In this document: piece by piece, positions 27,657 to 36,184 of the stretch
Layout of the letters: each line of letters begins with the position of its first letter
How positions within the stretch are numbered: the first letter of the stretch is position 1
NCBI GenBank assembly: GCA_023415055.1
Contig: JAEZLZ010000068.1
Location: 124,001-188,000, forward strand
Length of the DNA stretch: 64,000 bases
Direction of reading: 5' to 3'
Source of the DNA: Bacillota bacterium
Lineage (GTDB): Bacteria > Bacillota > Clostridia > Lachnospirales > Lachnospiraceae
Position numbers and translations under genes: made by a program
The notes under the pieces: generated by a model
Told to the model about the DNA's origin: nothing
The model's input: only the letters and a program-made list of their open reading frames with translations
The model's database searches: none

Positions 27657-28374
27657 CTTCTGAAACCTCCTCTGTAAACCAAAGATAAGCATCCTCAAAC
27701 TTATCATATGGACTTTGCTTTATTGCTTCCGTTACTGTCCCAAAATAGACAGGTGCTCCATTCTTCAGAATACATATTTCATCACACAGAGCCTCTACTT
27801 CATCCATAAAATGAGAAGTTAATAAAACGGTTAGCCCGCCTTTCCTTAACTTTAAAAGCACCTGCCAGACATCACGTCTGGCTCTTGCATCAAGTCCTGT
27901 AGTCAACTCGTCTAAGAATACCAATTTGGGCTTTGGTATCAGTGCAAGTACGATAAACAGACGTTGCCTTTGTCCTCCTGAGAGATCCTTTACGAATGAG
28001 TTACGTTTATCAGATAGTCCAAAATCATCTAAAAGTTTAATCCAATCTGATGGGTCTCTATAAAGTGAGGCTGTTACCTCACACAATTCACACACCTTAA
28101 TATTCTCCTGGTAATGTGCTTCTTGAAACTGTACACCAACATTCTCATATAGTTTTTTGCGATCTGTTTTTGAATCAAGTCCTAATACGGATATCTGCCC
28201 GCGATCTGCAACTTTTGTTCCTAAGATACACTCAATTGTTGTTGTTTTACCTGCTCCGTTAGCACCGAGCAATCCGAACACCTTGCCATACTCAACAGAA
28301 AAGCTGAAATTATCAATTGCTTTGATCCCTCCGTAGGACTTTGATAGATTGTCTACCCTTATTGCATGGTCCAT
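27643..28374 (-). CDS. ABC transporter ATP-binding protein (drug-export type)
   Basis: About 243 residues. The start at 28374 follows AAAGGAGGAAG and gives 'MDHAIRVDNLSKSYGG'. Walker A GANGAGKTT, signature LSGGQRQRL and Walker B LVFLDELTTGLD (catalytic Glu present, Leu where Pro is usual), then 'LTSHFMDEVEALCD'. Typical of CcmA-like ATPases that drive ABC-2 permeases. Translationally coupled to the permease, and 56 bases downstream of the MerR-like regulator gene. Confidence 0.92.
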   Translation of the reverse strand: MDHAIRVDNLSKSYGGIKAIDNFSFSVEYGKVFGLLGANGAGKTTTIECILGTKVADRGQISVLGLDSKTDRKKLYENVGVQFQEAHYQENIKVCELCEVTASLYRDPSDWIKLLDDFGLSDKRNSFVKDLSGGQRQRLFIVLALIPKPKLVFLDELTTGLDARARRDVWQVLLKLRKGGLTVLLTSHFMDEVEALCDEICILKNGAPVYFGTVTEAIKQSPYDKFEDAYLWFTEEVSEDESL

Positions 28375-28430
28375 CTTTCTTCCTCCTTTATCTTGATATA
28401 AAAAGAATAACACCAAAGATAAGTCTGGTG

Positions 28431-29189
28431 TTATAATGGAGGGTTTGAATATTTATCTTTCATAAGATAAAGCATTTGCAGTATATGATTGGCATTGTCC
28501 TTTGCCAAGCCCAACGAAATGATCAGCTTATCGCAAACCGAAATAATATCTTCATCCTGATTTGGTGTATTTAAAACATCCTTCACATCACAAGCTATTC
28601 CTTCTGAAAATGCATTCATCATTCGAAGGATCGAAGTAAGTGAGTAATTGGCACATCGTAAAGATCGAATCATCTTAAGCTTCTGAATATCCTGCCAATC
28701 ATAGACACGATAACCGTTTTCCCTACGCTTAATCTTGATAAGCCCATTCATTTCCCAATTGCGGAGTGTGTCTATCGTGACGCCCAGCAGATCAGCAGCA
28801 TCCTTGCGTTTTAGGCATAGATTATTATTACTCCTACCTCCATTTAAAAGAGTATTCGCAATTTCAACTGCTTCATTTGCACCCTTTATTTCGTCTTCAA
28901 CAAGGCGAATATAATCTTTTGTTAATGAAATTGCTTCGTTATACTTTCTGTTTGCTGACAGTTTTACAACATTTATAATTTGTTTCCTGAGGCCTCCCTG
29001 TAATACTTCGATTTGAAAAGCCTTGCGAGCAAGCTTCAGTTGATCGATATGTATATCCCTAAAGATGCGATATCCATTTGCCTTGCGCAGCGGCTTTGAT
29101 ATCAGTCCAAGCTCCTCATACAAACGCACGGTATTCGGATGTATACCGATGCTTCTTGCTACTTGTACTGTGGTAAATGTTTTTTCTAT
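28431..29189 (-). CDS. MerR-family regulator with two helix-turn-helix domains
   Basis: The readable frame from GTG 29129 starts in mid-domain ('MRLYEELGLI'). Reading upstream in the same frame gives 'FTTVQVARSIGIHPNTVRLYEE', the missing recognition helix, so the real start is further up. No ATG, GTG or TTG exists there; the only candidate with a ribosome site (AAGGTG at 29200) is an ATA codon at 29189. A second MerR-type domain ('KRKDAADLLGVTIDTLRNWEMNGLI') occupies the middle, an unusual double-HTH arrangement. It probably controls the ABC transporter genes immediately downstream. Either it uses a rare ATA start or the start codon was lost. Confidence 0.75.
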   Translation of the reverse strand: MEKTFTTVQVARSIGIHPNTVRLYEELGLISKPLRKANGYRIFRDIHIDQLKLARKAFQIEVLQGGLRKQIINVVKLSANRKYNEAISLTKDYIRLVEDEIKGANEAVEIANTLLNGGRSNNNLCLKRKDAADLLGVTIDTLRNWEMNGLIKIKRRENGYRVYDWQDIQKLKMIRSLRCANYSLTSILRMMNAFSEGIACDVKDVLNTPNQDEDIISVCDKLIISLGLAKDNANHILQMLYLMKDKYSNPPL

Positions 29190-29228
29190 AAGATCACCTT
29201 CTATCGTAGGAATTTTTTTGTTCTATCA

Positions 29229-29420
29229 TTAACTATCCAACAATTCCTTTAATTTTTCCATATCACGGATAACATATCCTTTTCCTTTCACCTTTTCAAT
29301 GATCCCACACTCACGAAATTGCTTCATAACATACAGAATATGACGATAGCTAACATTCAAGTATTCCGAAACATCAGTGTGTGGAATATCATATCTCCCC
29401 TTCTGCTGGTATTGAAGGAT
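29229..29420 (-). pseudogene. C-terminal remnant of a Crp/Fnr-family regulator (YeiL-like)
   Basis: A minus-strand frame ending at 29229 encodes about 60 residues that look exactly like the C-terminal helix-turn-helix of a Crp/Fnr regulator: 'RYDIPHTDVSEYLNVSYRHI' followed by MKQFRECGIIEKVKGKGYVI. The cyclic-nucleotide-type N-terminal domain is missing. At about 29420 the frame runs into the antisense of the YczE-like gene, so the 5' part has been deleted. Confidence 0.7.
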
Positions 29421-29931
29421 GAACGTCGGAATCTCTCTGCAAATTAAGGCAGGTATTGGTCAGAGTATGTTCAATGCATTTTCTTTGCTTTTTGCCGATC
29501 TGTTCCATATAGAGATCGGTACAATGATTAATATTTTCAACTTACTGTTCTTTGTACTCTATCTGGTTATGAAGCCTTCTCCGTTTAATACGAAGGATTT
29601 TAAACAGATTGCAGCAACTATGATGAACGGCTTTGTAATTAATGTATTTACTTATTCGATACTCAGTCAAATTACGTTTCCATCTTATTCTGTCAGAGTA
29701 CTTATCTTTCTGCTGGGACTTTTCTTAGCTTCCATAAGCCTCGGTGCAATTCTGGCAATCGGGATCATCAAATTCCCTTTAGAAAGTCTGTGTATCGAAA
29801 TAACTCAAAAATATAAAACCGGTGCCACTACCCCGGCAACCGGAAAAGTCATATCTTTTATCGAATTCACTCTATCTCTATGTTCTATTGGTGCAAGTAA
29901 AGTGGTGGAGGCATCTGCTGCAAGACTTTGA
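29419..29931 (+). pseudogene. N-terminally truncated YczE/YitT-like membrane protein
   Basis: 170 residues, hydrophobic, beginning 'MNVGISLQIKAGIGQSMFNAF'. In YczE-like proteins this motif follows a first transmembrane helix of about 20-30 residues, which is absent here. The ATG has GAAGG only one base away, and a stop (TGA) lies two codons upstream. The C-terminus after 'KFPLESLCIEITQKYKTG' also departs from the family. With the Crp/Fnr remnant it marks a deletion between two formerly divergent genes. Probably not functional. Confidence 0.55.
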
Positions 29932-30143
29932 AACATTGAAAATGTTCCCTGGATAATAATATTAGCAAAGCTTCATGTCATTACTATCCTTAACATTGCT
30001 AACCCAAAGGTATCACAAATAAATCTGACACAGCCAGATCTGATACAGCATGGGTTATTGTATAAAGACGGTTCGCTCATTTCACATTTAACAATGGCTT
30101 CTCGTTTCTGCACATCCCACTCTACCAAAGAAAGGATAGCAGT

Positions 30144-30905
30144 TTATATTGCCGGCATCACTCTTCCGCCAGCCACCGGAATGTAAGCACCGGTTGTAAA
30201 GGCTGCCAGATCGGAAGCCAAAAAGCATACCATATTCGCTATGTCCTGATCCGTTCCCCGATGACCGAGTGGAACTGTTTTGTCGTAATCAGGCTGTAGT
30301 TCAACGTGCTCATTCCTATCTCTATCACTGATCGTCCACCCGGGTGCTACCTGGTTTACTGTGATATTATATTGTCCAATTTCCTTAGCCAGGCATCGGA
30401 CTAATCCATCCAAGCCTCGTTTACCTGCCACATATGCGGCACTACCGGGATCAGAACGCATTGCGCATTCCGTATTCATAACGATGATACGACCATAGTT
30501 TTGTTCTATTAGATGCGGTACAAATGCCTTGTTCATATAGACATTGTGCATCACGCAGCTTTCGAACTGACTGAAAAAATCAGCGCTATCCTGATCCAAT
30601 ATATTTTTCCAGGTATACTGTATCACAGCATTGTTAACAAGGATATCCGGTTTACCAAACTCTTCATATACCCTATCACGCATAGCACTAATACTCTTTT
30701 CATCCGTAATATCTGCTTGAAATGCCGCTGCATTTCTACCAAGAGCCTTTAACTGGGCAACCAGCTCCTCTGCTTTGCCCCTGTTACTATGATAATGGAT
30801 AGCAACATCTGCTCCGCATTCTGCCAGGGAACGAACGATACAACGTCCCAACTGACCGGACCCACCTGTTACAATCGCTTTTTTACCCTTAAGATTTATT
30901 TCCAT
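30144..30905 (-). CDS. SDR-family NAD(P)-dependent oxidoreductase
   Basis: 253 residues of the classical short-chain dehydrogenase family. The cofactor motif TGGSGQLG is near residues 13-20, 'NNAVIQ' near 91 and catalytic YVAGK near 160. The position 13 residues before the Tyr, normally the catalytic Ser, is Thr here ('MNTECAM'). An AGGAGG site precedes the ATG. Basic residues after the first strand ('HYHSNRGKAEE') favour NADP. The specific substrate is unknown; it may be a sugar or 3-oxoacyl reductase. It stands alone between decayed genes. Confidence 0.87.
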   Translation of the reverse strand: MEINLKGKKAIVTGGSGQLGRCIVRSLAECGADVAIHYHSNRGKAEELVAQLKALGRNAAAFQADITDEKSISAMRDRVYEEFGKPDILVNNAVIQYTWKNILDQDSADFFSQFESCVMHNVYMNKAFVPHLIEQNYGRIIVMNTECAMRSDPGSAAYVAGKRGLDGLVRCLAKEIGQYNITVNQVAPGWTISDRDRNEHVELQPDYDKTVPLGHRGTDQDIANMVCFLASDLAAFTTGAYIPVAGGRVMPAI

Positions 30906-31089
30906 ACATTCCTCCTATTATTTCCCTATAGTGTATAGCTCTTTTATTATAAAAGGAATAGTTTATAATATCAATCTCAATGTAACAACTAGTATAATCT
31001 TATTACTAATTCCATTACGCTTGGTTTTTAATATCTTGGTCGTATTGTAAATAATGGCTTATAAAAGTACAAATAACTTGGTCTGCCAT

Positions 31090-31114
31090 AAAAAAAAGCA
31101 GAGCTTTTGGCTCT
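31090..31114 (-). terminator. Terminator after the broken PTS gene
   Basis: On the minus strand AGAGC, a short loop, GCTCT and then eight T residues after GC. The stem is short (five to six pairs) but the T-tract is excellent. It lies five bases beyond the last frame of the EIIC pseudogene, implying that the rest of the PTS gene was deleted. Confidence 0.5.
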
Positions 31115-31118
31115 TGTT

Positions 31119-32051
31119 TTACCAATATATCTTTCTCTGTGGTCCAAACAAAATCGGCGCTACGAATAGAAAAGAAAACTCAATTGGCTCGGTAATACCC
31201 GTCATAATCGATGTAATTGCTGCAGAAAATAATAATCCGTATACCTCTTTCTTCTTCTCAGGACGTGCACTCCGATAAATTGCCAATGCAGCTCCCGGTA
31301 AGCCAAAAATATAAATAATAAATTCACCACTGAAAAATCTGGTTGCTAATGTAGCAAAGTGTGTTGTTGCAGGATCAGAAAGTTGTGCGAAGAAGATATT
31401 CTGAGCACCAACGATACTTTTTCCTGCAATCTCCATTGTCCCTCCGATTGCTGTCTACCAAAACGGCATATAAAATTCATGATGTAAACCAAAGGGTATC
31501 AATAATCGCTTGATCATACCATAAAAGAAGGTCCCGATTACACCCGAGCTTTGCACCAACCCCCCCCCAGACTATTAATTCCCACCTGTATCGGCTGCCA
31601 TAGATAAAACATTAAAATTCCTACAAAGGTGAACACTACCGTACTAATAATGGGAACAAATCTGGTTCCTTGGAAAAATGAGAAGGCTGCAGGCAGTTCA
31701 ATCTTATAAAATCGGTTGTGTAATGCAGCTACACCTAGACCGACGATAATTCCACCGAATGCACCCATCTGTAACGATACCATGCCCAAAACCATACCCG
31801 TAGCACCACTCAAAAAGGCTTCCGGTCCACCAAATCGTTATCATACCACTGATTGCGGAATGCATTACAAAAAAAGCAATCGCAGAGGCTAACGCTGCTA
31901 CCTCTTTTTCTTTCTTTGCCATACCAATCGCTACACCAATAGCAAATATCAACGGCAGATTATCAAATATTACACTACCGCATTTGCTCGCAACCGGAAG
32001 CATAAAGGAACGCCCTACTCTTTGCAGTACACTAAAAATTTTATCTTTCAT
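31119..32051 (-). pseudogene. Disrupted PTS EIIC component (glucose/maltose family)
   Basis: Remains of a PTS glucose-superfamily membrane component. The 5' part (start 32051) reads 'VIFDNLPLIFAIGVAIGMAK' and stops making sense after 'HSAISGMI'. The middle part resumes in another frame at about 31813 ('MGAFGGIIVGLGVAALHNRF') with an apparent internal deletion. A run of nine C (31560-31568) shifts frame again. Then 'GLHHEFYMPFW' is followed by an in-frame TAG (31457-31455) where FWQTAIGG is expected, and the 3' part ends 'EFSFLFVAPILFG' before diverging. EIIB is absent. At least four lesions make this certainly non-functional. Confidence 0.85.
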
Positions 32052-32116
32052 TGTTATCCTCCTTAAGAATTATTTATATTATTCTGTTATATTACAGATT
32101 AATTCTTGATACAAAA

Positions 32117-32217
32117 AAGACCGCCAACAAAAATCCATACTTATTCCATTCATACGATAGAAAGTACTTCGCGAACTTTCTATCGTTATGAGTAAGTATA
32201 AATCTGTCTGCGGTCTT
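32117..32217. repeat. Nested inverted repeat with palindromic element, copy 2
   Basis: Three concentric stems: AAGACCGC / GCGGTCTT (32117, 32210), ATACTTA / TAAGTAT (32137, 32193) and CGATAGAAAGT / ACTTTCTATCG (32155, 32175), all perfect. The central 40 bases match the element at 10650-10690. It lies in the 316-base gap between DUF1275 copy 1 and the PTS pseudogene, and could terminate the DUF1275 transcript. I see nothing else in that gap. Confidence 0.7.
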
Positions 32218-32359
32218 GCCCCTTCACTCTATGGGTCACAAGCCAATATTTAATTATCATACTTCAAAATGACAGTTGAAGTCGAGAGCATTATGCCATC
32301 CTACAATTGGTTCATACGTATTTTTGTATGTTATACTCTAATCTTTTCGTTTCATAAGC

Positions 32360-33120
32360 TTTCAGTATTAAGGAGCATATCTTAAATCTATTTGAGTAGT
32401 TTGAGTATTTAAATTCTTTTCGTCCTTCATATATATAATTACAAACGCCGGAACCGCGTAAATAAATCCAAAAAGAGAAGCATATACGCTGAAATACTTA
32501 ACTGTAAAATAACTTAAGGCTATATTCACATGAAACCAGAAAAGTGTATTTAGAAAAAACATTGCCTTTTTAAGCTGTTCCCTATCTTTGCTGAATGCAT
32601 ACTCATTAAAGGCAAGTATAACCTGACGAAAATTATTTGTAGAAAATACACTTGAGCTGGTATATCCTCTCGTTCCGCTAAATACACTCCATTGAGTTGA
32701 AAGCATAAAAAACATCGGAAGTTGTCCTACCACCGTATTTGCATTGTCCGGAATTACTGCAAGAACCAGAAATGCTGCCACATCAACCAGTATGCTGTAG
32801 CGCTTTAGATTGATCTGTGTCTCTTTTGATAAAAGGATGACTAACTCTATTCCCGCAAAATACAACAAAAGTCCGAATATTCTAATCAGAAGCTCATCTC
32901 TGTTTCTTCCCATTATTCCGAACACAATATCTATCATATTCATCGTCTGTGCAGATCCTAAATTTCCTCTGCAAAGCAGAGCATAGCCACTCATAAAGCC
33001 ACCGATGCAGCACATGATGCTGTGCAAAATTATATCCTTATTTTTTTTCATATTAAGCAGTATGCCATTCGTTGTAAGTCTTTCCGGAACCACCTTATTA
33101 GAAATTTCGCTATTCATTTT
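32360..33120. repeat. Direct repeat, left copy (DUF1275 duplication)
   Basis: About 750 bases matching 38248-39005 with roughly nine in ten positions the same by eye. Similarity starts at the shared TAAGGAGCATATCTTAAATC beyond the stop codon and ends near the start codon. The copies are in the same orientation and flank a secreted-protein gene, an insertion sequence and a glucosidase remnant. Confidence 0.8.
32368..33117 (-). CDS. DUF1275 (YoaK-like) membrane protein, copy 1
   Basis: 249 residues, about six transmembrane helices. 'GGFMSGYALLCRGNLGSAQTMNMI' near residues 38-61 is the recognisable YoaK/DUF1275 motif. The protein ends 'KNLNTQTTQIDLRYAP'. A second, nearly identical gene lies about 5.1 kb away in the same orientation (38256-38981). 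The family is a poorly understood group of membrane proteins. The ATG here begins 'MNSEISNKV', with a modest GAAG ribosome site. Confidence 0.82.
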   Translation of the reverse strand: MNSEISNKVVPERLTTNGILLNMKKNKDIILHSIMCCIGGFMSGYALLCRGNLGSAQTMNMIDIVFGIMGRNRDELLIRIFGLLLYFAGIELVILLSKETQINLKRYSILVDVAAFLVLAVIPDNANTVVGQLPMFFMLSTQWSVFSGTRGYTSSSVFSTNNFRQVILAFNEYAFSKDREQLKKAMFFLNTLFWFHVNIALSYFTVKYFSVYASLFGFIYAVPAFVIIYMKDEKNLNTQTTQIDLRYAP

Positions 33121-33246
33121 TTTTCCATCTTCACATGATTAAAAAACATCCGGCTCAGTTATTCACGACGCCATGTTTTGAATCACTTACGATACATTAC
33201 ATCGCTACTAGGTTTATTGTTAGATTTCATTTAATTTATAATGTTT

Positions 33247-35991
33247 TTACCATATAGACTGCTCGTTCTCTGGTAAGTCTCGGTCTGTTGATGGTAGGTT
33301 GTTTAAGTTACGTATGCAGTTTGGTATTTCAATCTGTTTACGTATAGAAGGTTTTGACTTCTTTGCAAGGTCTGTAACTAATTTAGTTTGAGTTGGTGTT
33401 ACCAGTATCCAAGCATCTAATTCTTTCTGAGTTCCTAAACTTCTATTGTATGTTGATAGCTCTTTTAGAGCATAACTACTATTATTCATAAGCGTTCCAT
33501 TTTCCCAGTTATCGCTAAATATAAGTTGTATCTTTTTATTTTTCTTATATCTTAGAATTATCTCGCTATTATCTGAAAGGTCTACCTCTTCACTATCAAC
33601 TTTCTTAGTGTATGTTACTAAACCACCTTTAGTTACTTTTGCAACATCGCACTTATCTACTATCTCCCAATCAGATATATCAGAGTTTATTAAGTTCAGT
33701 TGTAGCTTATCTCCTTTTGCTACATAATTAAAATCACACTTCTCTAGGTAGACCATCTGTGCTTGAGTTTTACTTACATCCTCTATCTCTAATTCCTTAT
33801 TGTGCATACCACTCATTGGATTTTCTGTATTATCTACGAACCAGACAGTATAATGAGATATGTCTACAAAACCGTTTCTTATTCCAGTTCCACCTGCCCA
33901 TACCTCACCGAATAGCTCTGTCGCTTTAAATGTGTGAGTTCCTGGCTCTACCTTTACAGTGTCTACTATTGAAACTATAGAACCTCCAGTGTTCGATATG
34001 TACAAGTATCCACCATTTTCTGATTTTACTGTGTATTTTAAGTCGCCTGTTACTATATCTAGAGCCGTTACTTTATCCCCTAATGAACTCTTTACTTTCT
34101 TTATAGTTGGGTTGCCGTTTCTTTTAGTGTCTAACTCAAAACTATCTTGCTCTAACATTCTATACTGCCCATCTAAATAGATAAAGTACTCATCTTTTAC
34201 TCCCTTAATCTTGCTCTTTAATCCGTATTTATCATACGTTCCGTCTAATTTAGCAAAATTCTTTATCCCTAATATCTTAGCTATCTCTTTTACTATTTCT
34301 GATGGCACTTCTTCATCTTCGTCAGCTATAAACTTTAATATATAGGAATCGCTCTTTGAATACTTATCTATAGTTTTTTGGTCTAGTAATGTTTCTGCGT
34401 AACTATATATGAAATCTATCATTAGGTCATATGCCTCTTGCTCGGAACCACCATTGTCAAGTAGCTCATATGCTCCACTGTAATATCCTATACTGTATGG
34501 TATGTTTTTTGAGTTAGATGGCTTTAATATGGTTAGGTCTCCTGTTCGCATTCTCTTTCCATCTATCATTTCATATCTGTATCCATCTTCGTAGTTCGTT
34601 TTTATCTTAACTTCTTCTCCATGCTCTGCTATCAATGCCCCATAGGTGCATGCTGGATTCTCTTGGGTTGTATATTTTATTGTCCCAGTCTTATCGGTTA
34701 TCGTTACTTTTGTCTTATAACTCACTGTTCTTCCATCAGATAACTTTGCTTTTATTGTTAATACTGTTGTTCCTTTCTTTAACGGCTTTACATAAACATT
34801 ATCGGAACCACCAGCACATGTCTTATAAACTTTTACTATCCATTTCTTACTCTCTTTTACAGATAAGGATTTTACATATATTACTCCATCTTCTTTCTTT
34901 ATTTCATCTACCTTTTCTTCTACTGCCTCGTGGAACTCTTTTTCGTTTTTAAACCTTTTGTTTACGTTTATAGGAAGAACATGTAATGCCTCTTTATCCA
35001 ACCCTACCTTTTCATAACCATCAGCTATTAGGTCTTTATTTTTATCTACGTAAAAGTTGTATATAGGTAATTTCTCACCGAATACAGCAGATGTTACAGC
35101 GTGAGCCATTTCTACTCCTTCCTTTAGACCAGAGGCTATCCCATATGACTGAAATAACTTTAGCATTTCCCATATCTCTTTTTGAGTCTTTTTTTTCCAT
35201 TTTTTTTCGTAATCCATATCGTATACCATATTCTTGTTCGGAGTGAACTGTTGAGTTATTCCTTCTATTAGTCCTGAGTAGTCATTTGCATAGCTTGCAC
35301 TCATATTCATAATATCATCTATTGTATATATCTTACTAAAATCTACAACAGGGTTACTATATTCATCACTCGATTTTAACATACCACCTATTGAATAATA
35401 ATCTAAGTATCTTCTGTAATTCGCTACACTTCCGTATATAAAAGATGTGTTTTTATAATCTAATGGAATTTCTACAGATTCTAACACGTTAGGTGCTACG
35501 CTACCTCTCGGCTGCTTAGCGTATATATCCTCTTGATTAGTTAGCTTGTAGTCTATAAACTCCATGTCTGACTTAGATTTTCTCTTCTTTGCTCCATATT
35601 CTGTTTGCCAATCTTTCTCCATTAAGTTAGCTGAGCGAACATTCTCTGCTAATTCTGTTCCATCTCTGTACTCATCACCGTATATTTCTTTTATTTTCTC
35701 TTTCGTAGTATCATCTGGTATTGCCTCTTCTCCTTCGGAATTTACTCTGAAGTTTATTTGAAGAAATTCCTCTAGTGTCATTCCCTCGTACCAGTAATAT
35801 TCTCCTTCTCCATCTTCGTTGTTAGTAGAAGCACATGACCAATATTCATCCTCGTATGATTCCATCTTTGATTCTGATACTTTTGCTTGCACCACATTTG
35901 TATGTACCATGCTCTGGTTTGTTATTAATATACTAACCATAAGTAAATAGTATTGTCTTTTCCATACTTTACACTTATTATCTTTTCTCAT
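33247..35991 (-). CDS. Large secreted protein of unknown function with Ig-like domain
   Basis: About 914 residues from the ATG at 35991 (AAAGG ten bases upstream), which gives a clear signal peptide: basic 'MRKDNKCKVWKRQ', then a hydrophobic stretch, with cleavage probably near VVQA. The longer frame to 36063 would place the promoter inside the gene. Visible features: an EF-hand-like calcium loop 'DKNKDLIADGYE' (about residue 325), a BIG2-like beta domain with 'KKGTTVLTIKAKLSDGRTVSYKTKVTI' (about 400-435) and a second beta-rich region near 790-840. No catalytic motif, LPXTG or SLH is seen. Base composition looks AT-richer than in neighbours, suggesting acquisition. I do not recognise the family. 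Confidence 0.75.
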   Translation of the reverse strand: MRKDNKCKVWKRQYYLLMVSILITNQSMVHTNVVQAKVSESKMESYEDEYWSCASTNNEDGEGEYYWYEGMTLEEFLQINFRVNSEGEEAIPDDTTKEKIKEIYGDEYRDGTELAENVRSANLMEKDWQTEYGAKKRKSKSDMEFIDYKLTNQEDIYAKQPRGSVAPNVLESVEIPLDYKNTSFIYGSVANYRRYLDYYSIGGMLKSSDEYSNPVVDFSKIYTIDDIMNMSASYANDYSGLIEGITQQFTPNKNMVYDMDYEKKWKKKTQKEIWEMLKLFQSYGIASGLKEGVEMAHAVTSAVFGEKLPIYNFYVDKNKDLIADGYEKVGLDKEALHVLPINVNKRFKNEKEFHEAVEEKVDEIKKEDGVIYVKSLSVKESKKWIVKVYKTCAGGSDNVYVKPLKKGTTVLTIKAKLSDGRTVSYKTKVTITDKTGTIKYTTQENPACTYGALIAEHGEEVKIKTNYEDGYRYEMIDGKRMRTGDLTILKPSNSKNIPYSIGYYSGAYELLDNGGSEQEAYDLMIDFIYSYAETLLDQKTIDKYSKSDSYILKFIADEDEEVPSEIVKEIAKILGIKNFAKLDGTYDKYGLKSKIKGVKDEYFIYLDGQYRMLEQDSFELDTKRNGNPTIKKVKSSLGDKVTALDIVTGDLKYTVKSENGGYLYISNTGGSIVSIVDTVKVEPGTHTFKATELFGEVWAGGTGIRNGFVDISHYTVWFVDNTENPMSGMHNKELEIEDVSKTQAQMVYLEKCDFNYVAKGDKLQLNLINSDISDWEIVDKCDVAKVTKGGLVTYTKKVDSEEVDLSDNSEIILRYKKNKKIQLIFSDNWENGTLMNNSSYALKELSTYNRSLGTQKELDAWILVTPTQTKLVTDLAKKSKPSIRKQIEIPNCIRNLNNLPSTDRDLPENEQSIW

Positions 35992-36031
35992 ACTCTCAAT
36001 ACCTTTCATCCTAAACTCTTTCCCTACCCTT

Positions 36032-36060
36032 ATTTTCTCGTAATTAGTATCAACTGTCAA
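36032..36060 (-). promoter_or_regulatory. Promoter of the orphan secreted protein gene
   Basis: Minus-strand TTGACA (36060-36055), a 17-base spacer and GAAAAT (36037-36032). The -35 box overlaps the first codons of the longest possible frame, which argues that translation starts downstream at 35991 or 36009. Confidence 0.45.
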
Positions 36061-36184
36061 CATATGCGAAAATGTGTTTATAAAATTTTATAACTTTATA
36101 GTATTCTAGCTAATAATAGTAATCATAATTATAATCGATATGTATTCTGCTTATAAAGTATTATTCAAGCTCTTTAATTACTAC

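Noticed and set aside
29932..30143. Possible continuation of the YczE-like gene
   Set aside because: I read through the gap after the stop and found no residues resembling the missing C-terminus.
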